Assembly (NCBI RefSeq): GCF_002101885.1
Contig: NZ_LQPS01000031.1
Span: 62,001 to 126,000, forward strand
From: Mycolicibacter senuensis
Lineage (GTDB): Bacteria > Actinomycetota > Actinomycetes > Mycobacteriales > Mycobacteriaceae
Reading direction: 5' to 3'
DNA: 64,000 nt
Of this stretch, positions 50,862-63,015 are shown piece by piece. The notes beneath the pieces were generated by a model. The model had not been told where the DNA came from. It made no database searches and worked only from the letters and a program-made list of their open reading frames with translations. Made by a program: the position numbers and the translations under genes. How positions within the stretch are numbered: position 1 is the stretch's first letter; the number at the start of each line of letters is the position of its first letter.

Positions 50862-52256
50862 TCATAGCGGCGGCAGCGACTGCTGGGTGTCGAGCATCTG
50901 CTCCATGAACCCCTCGATGAAATGGGCTGCCTCGTCGGTCATTCCGCCCGGCACGCCGCCATAGATCGCGGCGCTGATCGGCGCCTCCCCGGCGGCGGTC
51001 TTCTTCTTGGCGTACTCCACCGCGTCTGCCAAATCGGCGGCGAAGGCCTCGGCCACGCCGGGCTGGGTCTGCGGCCGGGTGACCGCCATGTGGATGGCGT
51101 TGGGGTACTGCTGGCCGTTGAACCGCCAGCCCTTGGGCTTCATGGCGTCGGCGACGTGGTAGATGTCGAACTCGTCGGAGCGGAACGCGAAGCAGAACGT
51201 CGGCGAGCCCATGATCGTCAGCTCCGGGTGGCTGCGCACCGCGTCCTGCATGGTGAACGCGGTCTGCAGAATCGCCTTGGCGTAATTGCGGTAGCCCTCC
51301 CGGCCCAGCTGCACCATCGAGGCCCACGCCGCGGCGATCAGACCACCCGAGCGCGAGCCCTCGATGCCCGGCGAATGGTATTTCCCGCCACTCCATTCCG
51401 GCAGATAGAAGTACTGTGCGTTGCGGTAGGCCTTGTCGCGGAACAGCAGGGTCGAGGCGCCCTTCAACGCATAGCCGTACTTGTGGTTGTCCGCGGAGAT
51501 GCTGGTGACCCCGGGCACCCGGAAATCGAACAGGGGAACGTCATAACCCAGTTCCCGGGCGAAGGGCAACACGAACCCGCCCAGGCAGCCGTCGACGTGC
51601 AACCCCACCCCGCGCGATGAGGCCAGCTCGCCCAGCGCCGGGATCGGGTCGACGGTGCCGTAGCCGTAGTTGCAGGCCGACCCCATGATCGCGATGGTGT
51701 TCTCGTCGATGTTGTCGGCCACCCAGTCGACGTCGACCTGCGTGGTCTGCGGGTCGATCGGCGCCCGGCGAATCTCGATCCCGAACAGGTGACAGCCCTT
51801 GTCGAACGCCGGATGGCCGGTCTCGGGCTTGATGAAATTCGGGCGGGTAATGCCCCGGTGCGCCGCCGCATGCTCGCGATAGGCCAACAGGGCGTGGATG
51901 ATGCTGCCGGTGCCGCCGGTGGTGACCATCCCGACCGGCTCGGTGTCGGTGACGGCGTCGGCGTGCATCAGGTCCAGGGCCATCGCGATGATCTCGCCCT
52001 CGAACTTGGTCGCCGACGGGCAGATGTCGCGCTGCAGCACATTGACGTGGGCGAACAGCCCGAACGCCTCGTCCAGGAAGCGGTAGTGCTCGTGATCCCC
52101 GCAGTACATGGTCCCGGATACCTTGCCGGTCTCCCAGGTGGGATCTTCGGCCTGTGCCATCTCCCGCAGCTCGGCCAGCACCTCCTCGCGCGGCCGGCCG
52201 TGCTCGGGCATCACCCGGTTGACCGTGAAGCGGTCGGTGTAGGGAAAGTCGGACAT
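50862..52256 (-). CDS. PLP-dependent group II decarboxylase/sphingosine-phosphate-lyase-like enzyme
   Basis: A 464-residue fold-type I PLP enzyme. The Schiff-base lysine is in SADNHKYGYALKG; MVTTGGTGSIIHALLAYRE, GSACNYGYGTVDPIPAL and HVDGCLGGFVLPF (cofactor Asp in HVDG) match sphingosine-1-phosphate lyase and related decarboxylases more closely than glutamate decarboxylase. ATG 52256 with GAGAGGA five bases upstream is chosen; the longer frame to 52511 reads into the hrcA promoter region and is rejected. Paired with the FGGY kinase downstream. Whether it cleaves a phosphorylated long-chain base or decarboxylates an amino acid is open. Confidence 0.82.
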   Translation of the reverse strand: MSDFPYTDRFTVNRVMPEHGRPREEVLAELREMAQAEDPTWETGKVSGTMYCGDHEHYRFLDEAFGLFAHVNVLQRDICPSATKFEGEIIAMALDLMHADAVTDTEPVGMVTTGGTGSIIHALLAYREHAAAHRGITRPNFIKPETGHPAFDKGCHLFGIEIRRAPIDPQTTQVDVDWVADNIDENTIAIMGSACNYGYGTVDPIPALGELASSRGVGLHVDGCLGGFVLPFARELGYDVPLFDFRVPGVTSISADNHKYGYALKGASTLLFRDKAYRNAQYFYLPEWSGGKYHSPGIEGSRSGGLIAAAWASMVQLGREGYRNYAKAILQTAFTMQDAVRSHPELTIMGSPTFCFAFRSDEFDIYHVADAMKPKGWRFNGQQYPNAIHMAVTRPQTQPGVAEAFAADLADAVEYAKKKTAAGEAPISAAIYGGVPGGMTDEAAHFIEGFMEQMLDTQQSLPPL

Positions 52257-52322
52257 GCCGATCCTCTCGTCTGCGCCAGCGTGCGGAGATGTACGGAAAT
52301 CGCGGCGTGTCTGAGTGCAACC

Positions 52323-52336
52323 ACGCACGTTCGCGC
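52323..52336. repeat. Copy of the ACGCACGTTCGCGC motif upstream of hrcA
   Basis: Fourteen bases identical to the right arm of the hairpin at 20703-20740, preceded by CTGAGTGC. It sits 33 bases before the hrcA ATG. Whether it is a regulatory site or a dispersed repeat cannot be told from one genome window. Confidence 0.4.
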
Positions 52337-52368
52337 CGGGGAATAACTCAGAACGTAATCTAGTGCCT

Positions 52369-53412
52369 ATGAGTGTGGCTGATGATCGTCGCTTCGAGGT
52401 GCTGCGCGCCATCGTCGCGGATTTCGTCGCGACCAAGGAACCGATCGGGTCCAAAGCCCTGGTCGAGCGGCACAGCCTCGGGGTGTCCTCGGCCACCGTG
52501 CGCAACGACATGGCCGTGCTGGAGGCCGAAGGCTACATCGCCCAGCCGCACACCAGCTCCGGGCGGGTGCCCACCGAGAAGGGCTACCGGGAATTCGTCG
52601 ACCGCATCGACGAGGTCAAGCCGCTCTCGAGCGCGGAGCGCCGGGCGATCCTGTCGTTTCTGGACTCCGGTGTCGACCTCGACGACGTGCTGCGCCGCGC
52701 GGTGCGCACCCTGGCCCAGCTGACGCGCCAGGTGGCCGTCGTGCAATACCCGACCCTGTCGGTGTCCACGGTGCGCCACCTCGAGGTGATCGCGCTGACC
52801 CCGGCGCGGCTGCTGCTGGTCGTCATCACCGACTCCGGCCGGGTCGACCAGCGCATCGTCGAACTCGGCGACGCCATCGACGACCACCAGCTGTCCCAGC
52901 TGCGCGAACTGCTCGGCGCGGCGCTGGACGGCAAGCGGATCTCGGCGGCCTCGACCGCTGTGGCCGAGCTCGCCGCGCACCTGGACGGCCGCAGCGGGCT
53001 CTCAGCCGGCCTGGCCAACGCGGTCGGGCGGTCGGCCACGGTGCTGCTGGAATCACTCGTCGAGCACCGCGAGGAGCGGCTGCTGCTCGGCGGCACCGCC
53101 AACCTGACCCGCAATGCCGCCGACTTCGGCGATTCGCTGCGCTCGGTGCTGGAAGTACTCGAGGAGCAGGTCGTGGTGCTGCGGCTGCTCGCGGTGCAGC
53201 AGGAAGCCGGTAAAGTCACGGTGCGCATCGGTCACGAGACCGAGGCGCAGGAGATGGCCGGCGCCTCGGTGGTGTCCACCGCCTACGGCTCGCAGGGCAC
53301 CGTGTACGGAGGTATGGGGGTACTGGGTCCCACCCGGATGGACTATCCGGGAACCATCGCCAGTGTCGCTGCGGTTGCCATGTACATCGGCGAAGTGCTC
53401 GGGGCTCGATAA
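52369..53412 (+). CDS. hrcA: Heat-inducible transcriptional repressor HrcA
   Basis: A 347-residue repressor of chaperone genes. N-terminal winged helix ([68 protein letters not shown]) is diagnostic; the middle and C-terminal GAF-like part ([55 protein letters not shown]) is complete. ATG 52369 ([12 protein letters not shown]) is chosen over the longer frame at 52315. It is 33 bases upstream of dnaJ2 on the same strand, the usual mycobacterial pair. CIRCE sites were not found in front of it. Confidence 0.96.
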   Translation: MSVADDRRFEVLRAIVADFVATKEPIGSKALVERHSLGVSSATVRNDMAVLEAEGYIAQPHTSSGRVPTEKGYREFVDRIDEVKPLSSAERRAILSFLDSGVDLDDVLRRAVRTLAQLTRQVAVVQYPTLSVSTVRHLEVIALTPARLLLVVITDSGRVDQRIVELGDAIDDHQLSQLRELLGAALDGKRISAASTAVAELAAHLDGRSGLSAGLANAVGRSATVLLESLVEHREERLLLGGTANLTRNAADFGDSLRSVLEVLEEQVVVLRLLAVQQEAGKVTVRIGHETEAQEMAGASVVSTAYGSQGTVYGGMGVLGPTRMDYPGTIASVAAVAMYIGEVLGAR

Positions 53413-53445
53413 TCTCCGGTCGGAAGAAGTTGGGAAAGGTCAGTC

Positions 53446-54594
53446 GTGGCACGCGATTATTACGGACTGCTGGGCGTCGATAAGGGCGCCAGCGACACCG
53501 AGCTCAAGCGCGCATATCGCAAGCTGGCTCGCCAATACCACCCCGACGTCAACCCCGACGAGGCGGCGCAGGCCAAGTTCAAGGAGATCAGTGCCGCCTA
53601 CGAGGTGCTCTCCGACCCGGAGAAGCGCCGCATCGTCGACCTCGGCGGCGACCCGCTGGAGAACGGCGGCGGCAATGGCTTCGGTGGCGGTTTCGGGGGC
53701 GGGTTCGGCGGCCTCGGGGACGTGTTCGAAGCCTTCTTCGGCGGCGGGGCGGCGTCCCGCGGCCCGATCGGACGGGTCCGGCCGGGGTCGGACTCGCTGT
53801 TGCGCATGCGCCTGGACCTCACCGAATGCGCGACGGGGGTGACCAAGCAGGTCACGGTCGACACCGCGGTGCTCTGCGATCGCTGCCAGGGGCGCGGCAC
53901 CCACGGCGATTCCCGCCCGGCGGCCTGTGACACCTGCCACGGCCGCGGCGAGGTGCAGACCGTGCAGCGCTCGCTGCTCGGCCAGGTGATGACGTCGCGG
54001 CCGTGCCCCACCTGCCGCGGCGTCGGTGAGGTGATCCCGGACCCGTGCCACCAGTGCGCCGGCGACGGCCGGGTGCGGGCCCGCCGCGACATCAGCGTCA
54101 AGATCCCCGCCGGTGTCGGCGAGGGGATGCGGGTGCGGCTGGCCGCCCAGGGCGAGGTCGGGCCCGGCGGCGGACCGGCCGGCGACCTCTACGTCGAGGT
54201 GCACGAGCAGACCCACGAGATCTTCGCCCGCGACGGCGACGACCTGCACTGCCACCTCTCGGTGCCGATGGTCGACGCGGCGCTGGGCACCACGGTGGTC
54301 GTCGACGCGATCCTCGACGGCCCGACCGACATCACCATCCCGGCCGGCACCCAACCCGGGGCAACCCTGGTGTTGCGCGGCCACGGCATGCCGCAGCTCC
54401 GTTCCGGGGCGCGCGGTGACCTGCACGCCCACGTCGAGGTGGTGGTGCCCGAGCGGCTGGACCACCAGGACATCGAGTTGCTGCAGAAGCTCAAGCAGCA
54501 CCGCGAACGCGAGACCGCGGAGGTCCGCACATCACACGCTTCGCACGGCGGCGGGCTGTTCAGCCGGCTGCGCGAGACGTTCAGCGGCCGCTGA
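53446..54594 (+). CDS. dnaJ2: Chaperone DnaJ (DnaJ2)
   Basis: A 382-residue type I Hsp40. J domain at 1-65 with the HPD motif ([13 protein letters not shown]), Gly/Phe-rich linker ([10 protein letters not shown]), four zinc-binding CxxCxGxG repeats ([32 protein letters not shown]) at about 145-210, and the C-terminal substrate-binding domains ([22 protein letters not shown]). GTG start. It directs unfolded clients to DnaK. Follows hrcA and is three bases before rsmE. Confidence 0.96.
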   Translation: MARDYYGLLGVDKGASDTELKRAYRKLARQYHPDVNPDEAAQAKFKEISAAYEVLSDPEKRRIVDLGGDPLENGGGNGFGGGFGGGFGGLGDVFEAFFGGGAASRGPIGRVRPGSDSLLRMRLDLTECATGVTKQVTVDTAVLCDRCQGRGTHGDSRPAACDTCHGRGEVQTVQRSLLGQVMTSRPCPTCRGVGEVIPDPCHQCAGDGRVRARRDISVKIPAGVGEGMRVRLAAQGEVGPGGGPAGDLYVEVHEQTHEIFARDGDDLHCHLSVPMVDAALGTTVVVDAILDGPTDITIPAGTQPGATLVLRGHGMPQLRSGARGDLHAHVEVVVPERLDHQDIELLQKLKQHRERETAEVRTSHASHGGGLFSRLRETFSGR

Positions 54595-54597
54595 GAC

Positions 54598-55335
54598 TTG
54601 GCCGGCCTGTTCTATGTCGAGGCGCTGCCCGAGGCGGGTGCGCTGGCCGACATCGACGGTGACGCCGGCTTCCACGCCGCGACGGTGCGCCGGATCCGCC
54701 CCGGCGAGCAGCTGACGCTGGGCGACGGCGCCGGCGTGCTGGCCGAATGCCGGGTCGAGCAGGCCGACCGGTCCGGGTTGCGGGTTCGGGTGCTGCGGCG
54801 CAGCGTGGTCGATCCGCCCGCGCCGCCGGTCACGGTGGTGCAGGCCCTGCCCAAGTCCGAACGCTCCGAGTTGGCGATCGAGCTGGCCACCGAAGCCGGC
54901 GCCGACGCATTCGTGGCCTGGCAGGCCGCCCGCTGCGTCGCCCGCTGGGACGGCTCGCGCGCCGACAAGGGACTGCGGCGATGGCAGGCGGTGGCCCGGG
55001 CGGCGGCCGGACAATCGCGCCGCGCCCACATCCCGCCGGTGGACGGCGTGCTGGGGACGGCCGAGCTGGTGTCGTGGGTGGGCGAACGGGTGGCCGCCGG
55101 TACCACGGTGCTCGCGCTGCACGACGCGGCCGGCGCCGGTCTGCCGGCGGTGTCTGCCGCGTCGGCGTTGGCCCTGATCGTCGGTCCCGAAGGCGGCATC
55201 ACCGACGCGGAGCTGGCGGCGCTGACCGATGCCGGCGCTGTTGTCACCCGACTCGGTCCGACGGTGTTGCGCACCTCCACCGCCGCGGCGGTCGCACTCG
55301 GGGCGCTCGGGGTGCTGACGTCGCGCTGGGGGTGA
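54598..55335 (+). CDS. rsmE: 16S rRNA m3U1498 methyltransferase RsmE
   Basis: A 245-residue SPOUT methyltransferase. N-terminal PUA-like barrel ([21 protein letters not shown]) then the knotted SAM domain with [16 protein letters not shown] and [13 protein letters not shown], the RsmE signatures. It methylates U1498 of 16S rRNA. TTG start three bases after the dnaJ2 stop, indicating coupling. Corresponds to Rv2372c. Confidence 0.94.
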   Translation: MAGLFYVEALPEAGALADIDGDAGFHAATVRRIRPGEQLTLGDGAGVLAECRVEQADRSGLRVRVLRRSVVDPPAPPVTVVQALPKSERSELAIELATEAGADAFVAWQAARCVARWDGSRADKGLRRWQAVARAAAGQSRRAHIPPVDGVLGTAELVSWVGERVAAGTTVLALHDAAGAGLPAVSAASALALIVGPEGGITDAELAALTDAGAVVTRLGPTVLRTSTAAAVALGALGVLTSRWG

Positions 55336-55481
55336 AGCGGTGGGCCTGGCCGGCACCGGCAGCGCTGGGAGGCCGGTCCGCGACAAGCGCTGGGAGCTGA
55401 CGACGGCCGACGGTAGACTCACAGCAACCGTCTGACCCGCTGATAGCCGGCGCTGACCAGAAAGCAGGCATCGAAAACCCC

Positions 55482-56540
55482 GTGACGCCCCGCGATACCC
55501 CCGCTGCCGTGCCGGCCTCGCAGGTTCGCAGCAGTGTCGATATTTCACCCGACCTCGTCGTGGGCCTGCTGGGTTCCGCAGATGAGAACCTGCGCGCCCT
55601 GGAACGCCTGCTGGCCGCGGACCTGCACGTACGCGGCAATGCCGTCACCTTCTCCGGGGAGCCGGCCGACGTGGCCCTGGCCGAGCGGGTGGTCTCCGAA
55701 CTGGTCTCGATCGTGGCCCGTGGCCAGGCGCTGACCCCGGAAACGGTGCGCCACAGCGTCGGCATGCTGATCGGCGCCGGCGCCGCCAGCGCCTCGCCCG
55801 CGGAAGTCCTGACCCTGGATGTGCTGTCGCGGCGCGGCAAGACGATCCGGCCCAAGACGCTCAACCAGAAGCGTTACGTCGACGCCATCGACGCCCACAC
55901 CGTCGTGTTCGGCATCGGGCCCGCCGGCACCGGCAAGACGTATCTGGCGATGGCCAAGGCCGTCAACGCCCTGCAGTCCAAGCAGGTCACCCGGATCATC
56001 TTGACCCGTCCGGCGGTGGAAGCCGGTGAGCGGCTGGGTTTTCTGCCCGGCACCCTGAGCGAGAAGATCGACCCGTATCTGCGTCCGCTCTACGACGCGC
56101 TCTACGACATGATGGATCCCGAGCTGGTCCCCAAGCTGATGAGCTCGGGGGTGATCGAGGTCGCGCCACTGGCCTACATGCGCGGACGGACCCTCAACGA
56201 CGCCTTCATCATCCTCGACGAGGCGCAGAACACCACCGCCGAGCAGATGAAGATGTTCTTGACCCGACTCGGCTTCGGCTCGAAGATCGTGGTCACCGGC
56301 GATGTCACCCAGATCGACCTGCCCGGCGGTGCGAGATCGGGCCTGCGGGCGGCCGTGGACATCCTCGACGACATCGACGACATCTATGTCGCCGAGCTGA
56401 GCAGCGCCGACGTCGTCCGGCACCGATTGGTCTCCGAGATCGTCGACGCCTACTCGCGCCATGAAGCCGAACAGTCCCAGCCGGGACTGACGATGAACCG
56501 GGCGGCCCGGCGCGCGTCTGGGGGCCGGTCGCGCCGGTGA
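55482..56540 (+). CDS. phoH1: PhoH-family ATPase
   Basis: A 352-residue PhoH-like NTPase with a short N-terminal KH-like segment. Walker A is [16 protein letters not shown], Walker [22 protein letters not shown], followed by [14 protein letters not shown]. The family is linked to RNA metabolism and often sits beside ybeY, as here. GTG 55482; a TANNNT -10-like TAGACT lies about 65 bases upstream, so phoH may begin its own transcript in the 146-base gap after rsmE. The stop overlaps the ybeY GTG. Confidence 0.93.
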   Translation: MTPRDTPAAVPASQVRSSVDISPDLVVGLLGSADENLRALERLLAADLHVRGNAVTFSGEPADVALAERVVSELVSIVARGQALTPETVRHSVGMLIGAGAASASPAEVLTLDVLSRRGKTIRPKTLNQKRYVDAIDAHTVVFGIGPAGTGKTYLAMAKAVNALQSKQVTRIILTRPAVEAGERLGFLPGTLSEKIDPYLRPLYDALYDMMDPELVPKLMSSGVIEVAPLAYMRGRTLNDAFIILDEAQNTTAEQMKMFLTRLGFGSKIVVTGDVTQIDLPGGARSGLRAAVDILDDIDDIYVAELSSADVVRHRLVSEIVDAYSRHEAEQSQPGLTMNRAARRASGGRSRR

Positions 56541-57073
56541 GCATCGAGGTCTCCAACGAATCCGGTCTCGATGTCTCCGAGGTCGAGCTGGTCAGCGTCG
56601 CCAAGTTCGTGCTGAACAGGATGGACGTCAACCCCGGCGCCGAATTGTCGATGGTGCTGCTGGACACCGCCGCGATGGCCGACCTGCACATGCGCTGGAT
56701 GGATCTGCCCGGGCCCACCGACGTGATGAGCTTCCCGATGGACGAGCTCGAGCCCGGCGGCCGCCCGGACGCTCCCGAACCCGGGCCGTCGATGCTCGGC
56801 GACATCGCGCTGTGCCCGGCGTTCGCCGCCGAACAGGCCGCCGCGGCAGGGCATTCGCTCGGCCAGGAACTCGCGCTGCTGACCGTGCACGGCGTACTGC
56901 ATCTGCTGGGCTACGACCACGCCGAGCCCGATGAGGAAAAAGAGATGTTCGCGCTGCAGCGCCGGCTGCTCGAGGAATGGGTCGCCGATCAGGTGGAGAG
57001 CTACCGGGCCGAGACCCAGAGCGAGAAGGACCGCCGGCTGCTGGACAAGTCCAGGTACTTCGACGAACCGTGA
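56537..57073 (+). CDS. ybeY: Endoribonuclease YbeY
   Basis: A 178-residue zinc metalloprotein for 16S rRNA 3' maturation and ribosome quality control. The metal motif [17 protein letters not shown] (H-x3-H-x5-H) is complete, and [11 protein letters not shown] and MLGDIALCP precede it. GTG 56537 overlaps the phoH stop. The stop overlaps the start of the CorC-like gene. Corresponds to Rv2367c. Confidence 0.95.
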   Translation: MSIEVSNESGLDVSEVELVSVAKFVLNRMDVNPGAELSMVLLDTAAMADLHMRWMDLPGPTDVMSFPMDELEPGGRPDAPEPGPSMLGDIALCPAFAAEQAAAAGHSLGQELALLTVHGVLHLLGYDHAEPDEEKEMFALQRRLLEEWVADQVESYRAETQSEKDRRLLDKSRYFDEP

Positions 57074-58368
57074 CCGGAACACCGCTGTTAGTCGGCGTGA
57101 TCGCGCTGATCGGTCTGGGCGGACTGTTCGCGGCGATCGACGCCGCGGTCAGCACCGTCTCACCGGCGCGCGTCGACGAACTGGTCCGCGCGAGACGCCC
57201 GGGCGCGGTGTGGCTGGCCAAACTGATGGCCGAACGGCCCCGCTACATCAACCTGGTGGTGCTGTTGCGCATCACCTGCGAGATCACCGCCACCGCGCTG
57301 CTGGTGTTCCTGTTGCACGCGGTGCTCGGCCTGGATTGGGGGCTGTTCGCCGCCGCGGCCGCCATGGTGGTGGTGAGCTTCGTGGTGATCGGGGTGGGCC
57401 CGCGCACCCTGGGGCGGCAGAACGCCTATTCGATCGCCCTGGCGTCAGCGCTTCCGCTGCAAGTCCTTTCGGTGTTGCTCGCCCCGATCAGCGGCCTGCT
57501 GGTGGTGCTGGGCAACGCGCTGACCCCGGGGCGGGGCTTCCGCAACGGGCCGTTCGCCTCCGAAGTCGAGTTGCGTGAGGTGGTCGACATGGCGCAGCAG
57601 CGCGGGGTCGTCGCCGCCGACGAGCGCCGGATGATCCAGTCGGTCTTCGAACTCGCCGACACCCCCGCCCGTGAGGTGATGGTGCCGCGCACCCAGATGG
57701 TGTGGATCGAAAGCGACAAATCCGCCGGCCACGCCACCGCTTTGGCGGTGCGCAGCGGTCATTCCCGCATCCCGGTGATCGGCGAGAACGTCGACGACAT
57801 CCTCGGCGTGGTCTACCTGAAAGACCTTGTCCAACAAACCTATTACTCCACGAACGGCGGGCGGGACACCACCGTGGCCCAGGTGATGCGCCCGGCGGTG
57901 TTCATGCCCGACTCCAAGGCGCTCAACGCCTTGCTGCACGACATGCAGCGTGCCCGCTACCACATGGCGCTGCTGGTCGACGAATACGGCGCGATAGCGG
58001 GGCTGGTCACCATCGAGGACGTCCTCGAGGAGATCGTCGGCGAGATCGCCGACGAGTACGACCAGGGCGAAGTGGCGCCGGTGGAGGATTTGGGGGCCAA
58101 CAGGTTCCGCGTTTCGGCGCGACTGCCCATCGAGGACGTCGGCGAACTCTACGAGATGGAGTTCGACCCCGGCCTCGACGTCGAGACCGTCGGCGGTCTG
58201 TTGGCGCTGGAACTGGGCCGGGTCGCGCTGCCGGGCTCCGAGGTAGTGTCGCACGGACTGCGGCTGCGGGCCGAGGGCGGTCGCGACAGCCGCGGCCGGG
58301 TGCGGATCAGCACCGTTCTGGTCAGCCCGGTCGCCCCCGACGGTCAGGAGGCCGCAGTTGAGCAGTGA
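57070..58368 (+). CDS. CorC/HlyC-type CNNM protein (DUF21-CBS-CorC domain)
   Basis: A 432-residue membrane protein. The N-terminal DUF21 region (about 1-140) holds three to four helices ([49 protein letters not shown]); a CBS pair follows ([61 protein letters not shown]) and a CorC_HlyC domain ends it ([19 protein letters not shown]). Such proteins are linked to magnesium/cobalt homeostasis. GTG 57070 gives a GTGA overlap with ybeY; the longer frame at 56977 is rejected. Corresponds to Rv2366c. Confidence 0.92.
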   Translation: MTGTPLLVGVIALIGLGGLFAAIDAAVSTVSPARVDELVRARRPGAVWLAKLMAERPRYINLVVLLRITCEITATALLVFLLHAVLGLDWGLFAAAAAMVVVSFVVIGVGPRTLGRQNAYSIALASALPLQVLSVLLAPISGLLVVLGNALTPGRGFRNGPFASEVELREVVDMAQQRGVVAADERRMIQSVFELADTPAREVMVPRTQMVWIESDKSAGHATALAVRSGHSRIPVIGENVDDILGVVYLKDLVQQTYYSTNGGRDTTVAQVMRPAVFMPDSKALNALLHDMQRARYHMALLVDEYGAIAGLVTIEDVLEEIVGEIADEYDQGEVAPVEDLGANRFRVSARLPIEDVGELYEMEFDPGLDVETVGGLLALELGRVALPGSEVVSHGLRLRAEGGRDSRGRVRISTVLVSPVAPDGQEAAVEQ

Positions 58369-58474
58369 CCCGCCGGGCGGGCAATCCGCCGCGAATGCGC
58401 CCAACGTGCGCCCATTGCGAGAATTTCGGCCGGAACCCGCGCTGAGTACACGTTCGGCGAAAGGTCTCCGGTGA
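58358..58474 (+). CDS. Possible 38-codon ORF between the CorC-like gene and era
   Basis: TTG 58358, inside the end of the CorC-like gene, opens a short frame ([22 protein letters not shown]...) whose TGA at 58472-58474 overlaps the GTG of era in the same GTGA style used throughout this operon. In related genomes another gene (Rv2365c; a cytidine deaminase gene in some actinobacteria, from memory) occupies this spot, so this could be a remnant or a small coupling ORF. No Shine-Dalgarno is evident and it may be chance. Confidence 0.3.
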   Translation: MSSDPPGGQSAANAPNVRPLREFRPEPALSTRSAKGLR

Positions 58475-59367
58475 GCGAATTCCATTCCGGTTTCGTGTGT
58501 TTCGTCGGCCGGCCCAACACCGGCAAATCCACCCTGACCAACGCTCTGGTCGGCACGAAGGTGGCGATCACCTCCAACCGCCCACAGACCACCCGGCACA
58601 CCATCCGCGGCATCGTGCACCGCGAGGACTTCCAGATCATCCTGGTCGACACCCCCGGCCTGCACCGCCCCCGGACGCTGCTGGGCAAGCGGCTCAACGA
58701 GTTGGTCAAGGACACTTACGCCCAAGTCGACGTCATCGGCCTGTGCATCCCGGCCGATGAGGCGATCGGCCCGGGCGACCGCTGGATCATCGAGCAGATC
58801 CGGGCGGTCGCGCCAAAAACCAAGCTGGTCGTCGTCGTCACCAAGATCGACAAGACCAGCCGCGACAAGATCGCGGCGCAGCTGGTCGCCGTCGGTGAGC
58901 TGGCCCCCGAGGCGGAGATCGTCCCGGTCTCGGCGGTCAGCGGCGAGCAGGTCGACGTGCTCATCGGCGTGCTGGCCGCGGCGCTACCGGTCGGCCCGGC
59001 CTTCTACCCCGACGGGGAGTTGACCGACGAGCCCGAAGAGACCCTGATGGCCGAGTTCATCCGGGAGGCCGCCCTGGAGGGGGTGCGCGACGAACTGCCG
59101 CATTCGCTGGCGGTGGTGATCGAGGAGATGCGCCCGCGTGAGGACCGTGACGACCTGATCGAGGTGTACGCGGTGCTCTACGTCGAACGCGACAGCCAGA
59201 AGGGGATCGTGATCGGCCGCGGCGGCTCCCGGCTGCGCGAGGTGGGGACCGCCGCCCGCTCCCAGATCGAAAAACTTTTGGGCACCAAGGTGTTCTTGGA
59301 TCTCCGGGTCAAGGTGGCCAAGAACTGGCAGCGCGACCCCAAACAGCTCGGTCGGCTGGGCTTTTAG
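58471..59367 (+). CDS. era: GTPase Era
   Basis: A 298-residue ribosome-assembly GTPase. G1 GRPNTGKSTLTNAL, G2 region TTRHTIRG, G3 DTPGLH, G4 TKIDK, G5 VSAVSG, then the C-terminal KH domain that binds 16S rRNA (QKGIVIGRGGSRLREVGTAARSQIEKLLG). Length is standard. GTG 58471. Works in 30S maturation along with the ybeY and rsmE products of the same strand. Confidence 0.96.
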   Translation: MSEFHSGFVCFVGRPNTGKSTLTNALVGTKVAITSNRPQTTRHTIRGIVHREDFQIILVDTPGLHRPRTLLGKRLNELVKDTYAQVDVIGLCIPADEAIGPGDRWIIEQIRAVAPKTKLVVVVTKIDKTSRDKIAAQLVAVGELAPEAEIVPVSAVSGEQVDVLIGVLAAALPVGPAFYPDGELTDEPEETLMAEFIREAALEGVRDELPHSLAVVIEEMRPREDRDDLIEVYAVLYVERDSQKGIVIGRGGSRLREVGTAARSQIEKLLGTKVFLDLRVKVAKNWQRDPKQLGRLGF

Positions 59368-59412
59368 AACCGGCGCACGCCCTGTGCGGGCCGGCGGCCG
59401 GCTCCCGCCTGC

Positions 59413-59450
59413 CCGGGGCGCGAGACCCCGGACGGGCACCGCCGTGCCCG
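59413..59450. terminator. Tandem small hairpins after era
   Basis: CGGGG/CCCCG (59414-59430) and CGGGCAC/GTGCCCG with loop CGCC (59433-59450) lie in the gap between era and the lipoprotein gene. A terminator role is plausible but there is no U-tract. Confidence 0.35.
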
Positions 59451-59501
59451 GACCGGGGACACAGTCCCTCGCCGGCAGGCGGCATTGGGTACATTCCAGG
59501 G

Positions 59502-61666
<2,165 letters not shown>

Positions 61667-61674
61667 GGCGGAGC

Positions 61675-62541
61675 TCAGTCCTCGCCGCGTGCCACCGGCC
61701 GGGACGACTCCGAACTCCACTGCGACCACGAGCCCGGGAACATCGCGGCGGAGCGGCCGCCGGCGGCCAGCGCCGCCACGATCACCGTGGCGCTGATACC
61801 GGATCCGCAGTAGGCGCCCACCGCGTCGTCGGCTCCCACCCCGCGATCGGCGAGCAACCGGGCGATCGCGGTATCGGGCAGGAAGGTCCCGTCGGCGTCC
61901 AGCAGCGCGGTGAACGGCAGGTTCTTCGCGCCCGGGATGTGACCGGCGACCGCGTCGACGGGTTCGCCGTCGCCGCGGAACCGTTCCGGGGCGCGGGCAT
62001 CCAGTAGCGACAGCGTGCCGGATCCGGCGCCGTCGCCGGCCTCGTCAGCGGTCAGGGTCGGCCGGAGCCCGTCGTAGAGGTCCTCGGGCAGCACGGTGAC
62101 GTTGCCCGGGTCGGGGCGGACCTCCCCGGTCTGCAATGCGCCGCCGTTCGCCGTCCAGGCCGCCAGCCCACCGTCGAGGATGCGGACCCGGGCCACTCCG
62201 GCGGTGGACAGCAGCCACCACAATCGCGCGGACGCGGCCCGATGCCAGTCGTCGTAGACCACTACCGGCGTGTTGCGCCGCACCCCCCAGCGGCGGGCGG
62301 CCGCCTCGAGGTTGCGCCCGGTCGGGAGCGGATGGCGGCCCCGGCCGGTGACAGCGGGGTCGGACAACTCGTCCTCGAGCGCGACGTACACCGCGCCCGG
62401 CAGATGACCCCGGAGGTAAGCCTGGTGTCCGTCCGGGGCCGCCAGGCTCCAGCGGGCGTCGAGAATCGTCACCGGATCACCGGCCCGCAACAGCTCAGCG
62501 AGCTCGGTGGCGGTGATCAGGACCTTGTCGCGCGGGCTCAC
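61675..62541 (-). CDS. Rhodanese-type thiosulfate/3-mercaptopyruvate sulfurtransferase
   Basis: A 288-residue tandem rhodanese. The N-terminal inactive domain (TILDARWSLAAPDGHQAYLRGHLPGAVYV) and C-terminal active one (LLDARAPERF, VAGHIPGAKNLPF) are both present; the catalytic cysteine is in AYCGSGISATV. It would transfer sulfane sulfur in the cytoplasm. GTG start at 62541. It converges with the monooxygenase gene and lies 13 bases downstream of the hemophore-like gene on the same strand. Confidence 0.88.
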   Translation of the reverse strand: MSPRDKVLITATELAELLRAGDPVTILDARWSLAAPDGHQAYLRGHLPGAVYVALEDELSDPAVTGRGRHPLPTGRNLEAAARRWGVRRNTPVVVYDDWHRAASARLWWLLSTAGVARVRILDGGLAAWTANGGALQTGEVRPDPGNVTVLPEDLYDGLRPTLTADEAGDGAGSGTLSLLDARAPERFRGDGEPVDAVAGHIPGAKNLPFTALLDADGTFLPDTAIARLLADRGVGADDAVGAYCGSGISATVIVAALAAGGRSAAMFPGSWSQWSSESSRPVARGED

Positions 62542-62554
62542 CGCAGTGACCGGC

Positions 62555-62893
62555 TCAGTAGTTGTTGCAGGAGCCGGCGACCTGGGTGATGGTGCCGATG
62601 TACTGCTGAGCCTCGGGCATGCCCTGGATCATGTTCGCCAACTGCTGCCGCTTGGCCGGAGGCGAGGAGAGGAAGACGCGGAGCATGTTCTGCGCGTCCG
62701 GGGCGGCGGCGAACTCGTCGGCCGCGGCGGGGTTCTCCGCGCGCAGCGCCGCGTTCACCTGCGAGTAGTTACAGGTGGTGTTGATAATCGGACCGAGGTC
62801 AGGGCTCGCGGCGGCGAACCCGGCGCCAGCGGACAGCGACAACGCCAGACTGCCGGCTGCGACAGCGATCCTGGTCAACGACAGAGCGGCCAT
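62555..62893 (-). CDS. Secreted hemophore-related protein (Rv0203-like)
   Basis: A 112-residue exported small protein: signal peptide (RIAVAAGSLALSLSAGAGFAAA) cleaved near residue 29, then a helical domain with NYSQVNAALRAENPAAADEF and FLSSPPAKRQQLANMIQG. Cys41 and Cys109 probably form a disulfide. The pattern is that of mycobacterial heme-binding/hemophore-related proteins, which shuttle heme outside the cell. ATG 62893 with GGAAAGG upstream. No iron box was seen. Heme binding is inferred from family only. Confidence 0.78.
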   Translation of the reverse strand: MAALSLTRIAVAAGSLALSLSAGAGFAAASPDLGPIINTTCNYSQVNAALRAENPAAADEFAAAPDAQNMLRVFLSSPPAKRQQLANMIQGMPEAQQYIGTITQVAGSCNNY

Positions 62894-63015
62894 TTTGCAG
62901 ACGCCTTTCCCCAGTGCATTTCAGATGTGGATATGAGTCCTACTTCGAAGACGGACCAAGTTTAGCGGACTGCCGATGACGTCGCCGAAGTCACTGGTCA
63001 CAGCCCTTTCGGGCG

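Noticed and set aside
53664..53730. Repetitive GGCGG-type DNA in dnaJ2 looking like a tandem repeat
   Set aside because: It encodes the normal Gly/Phe-rich linker of DnaJ.
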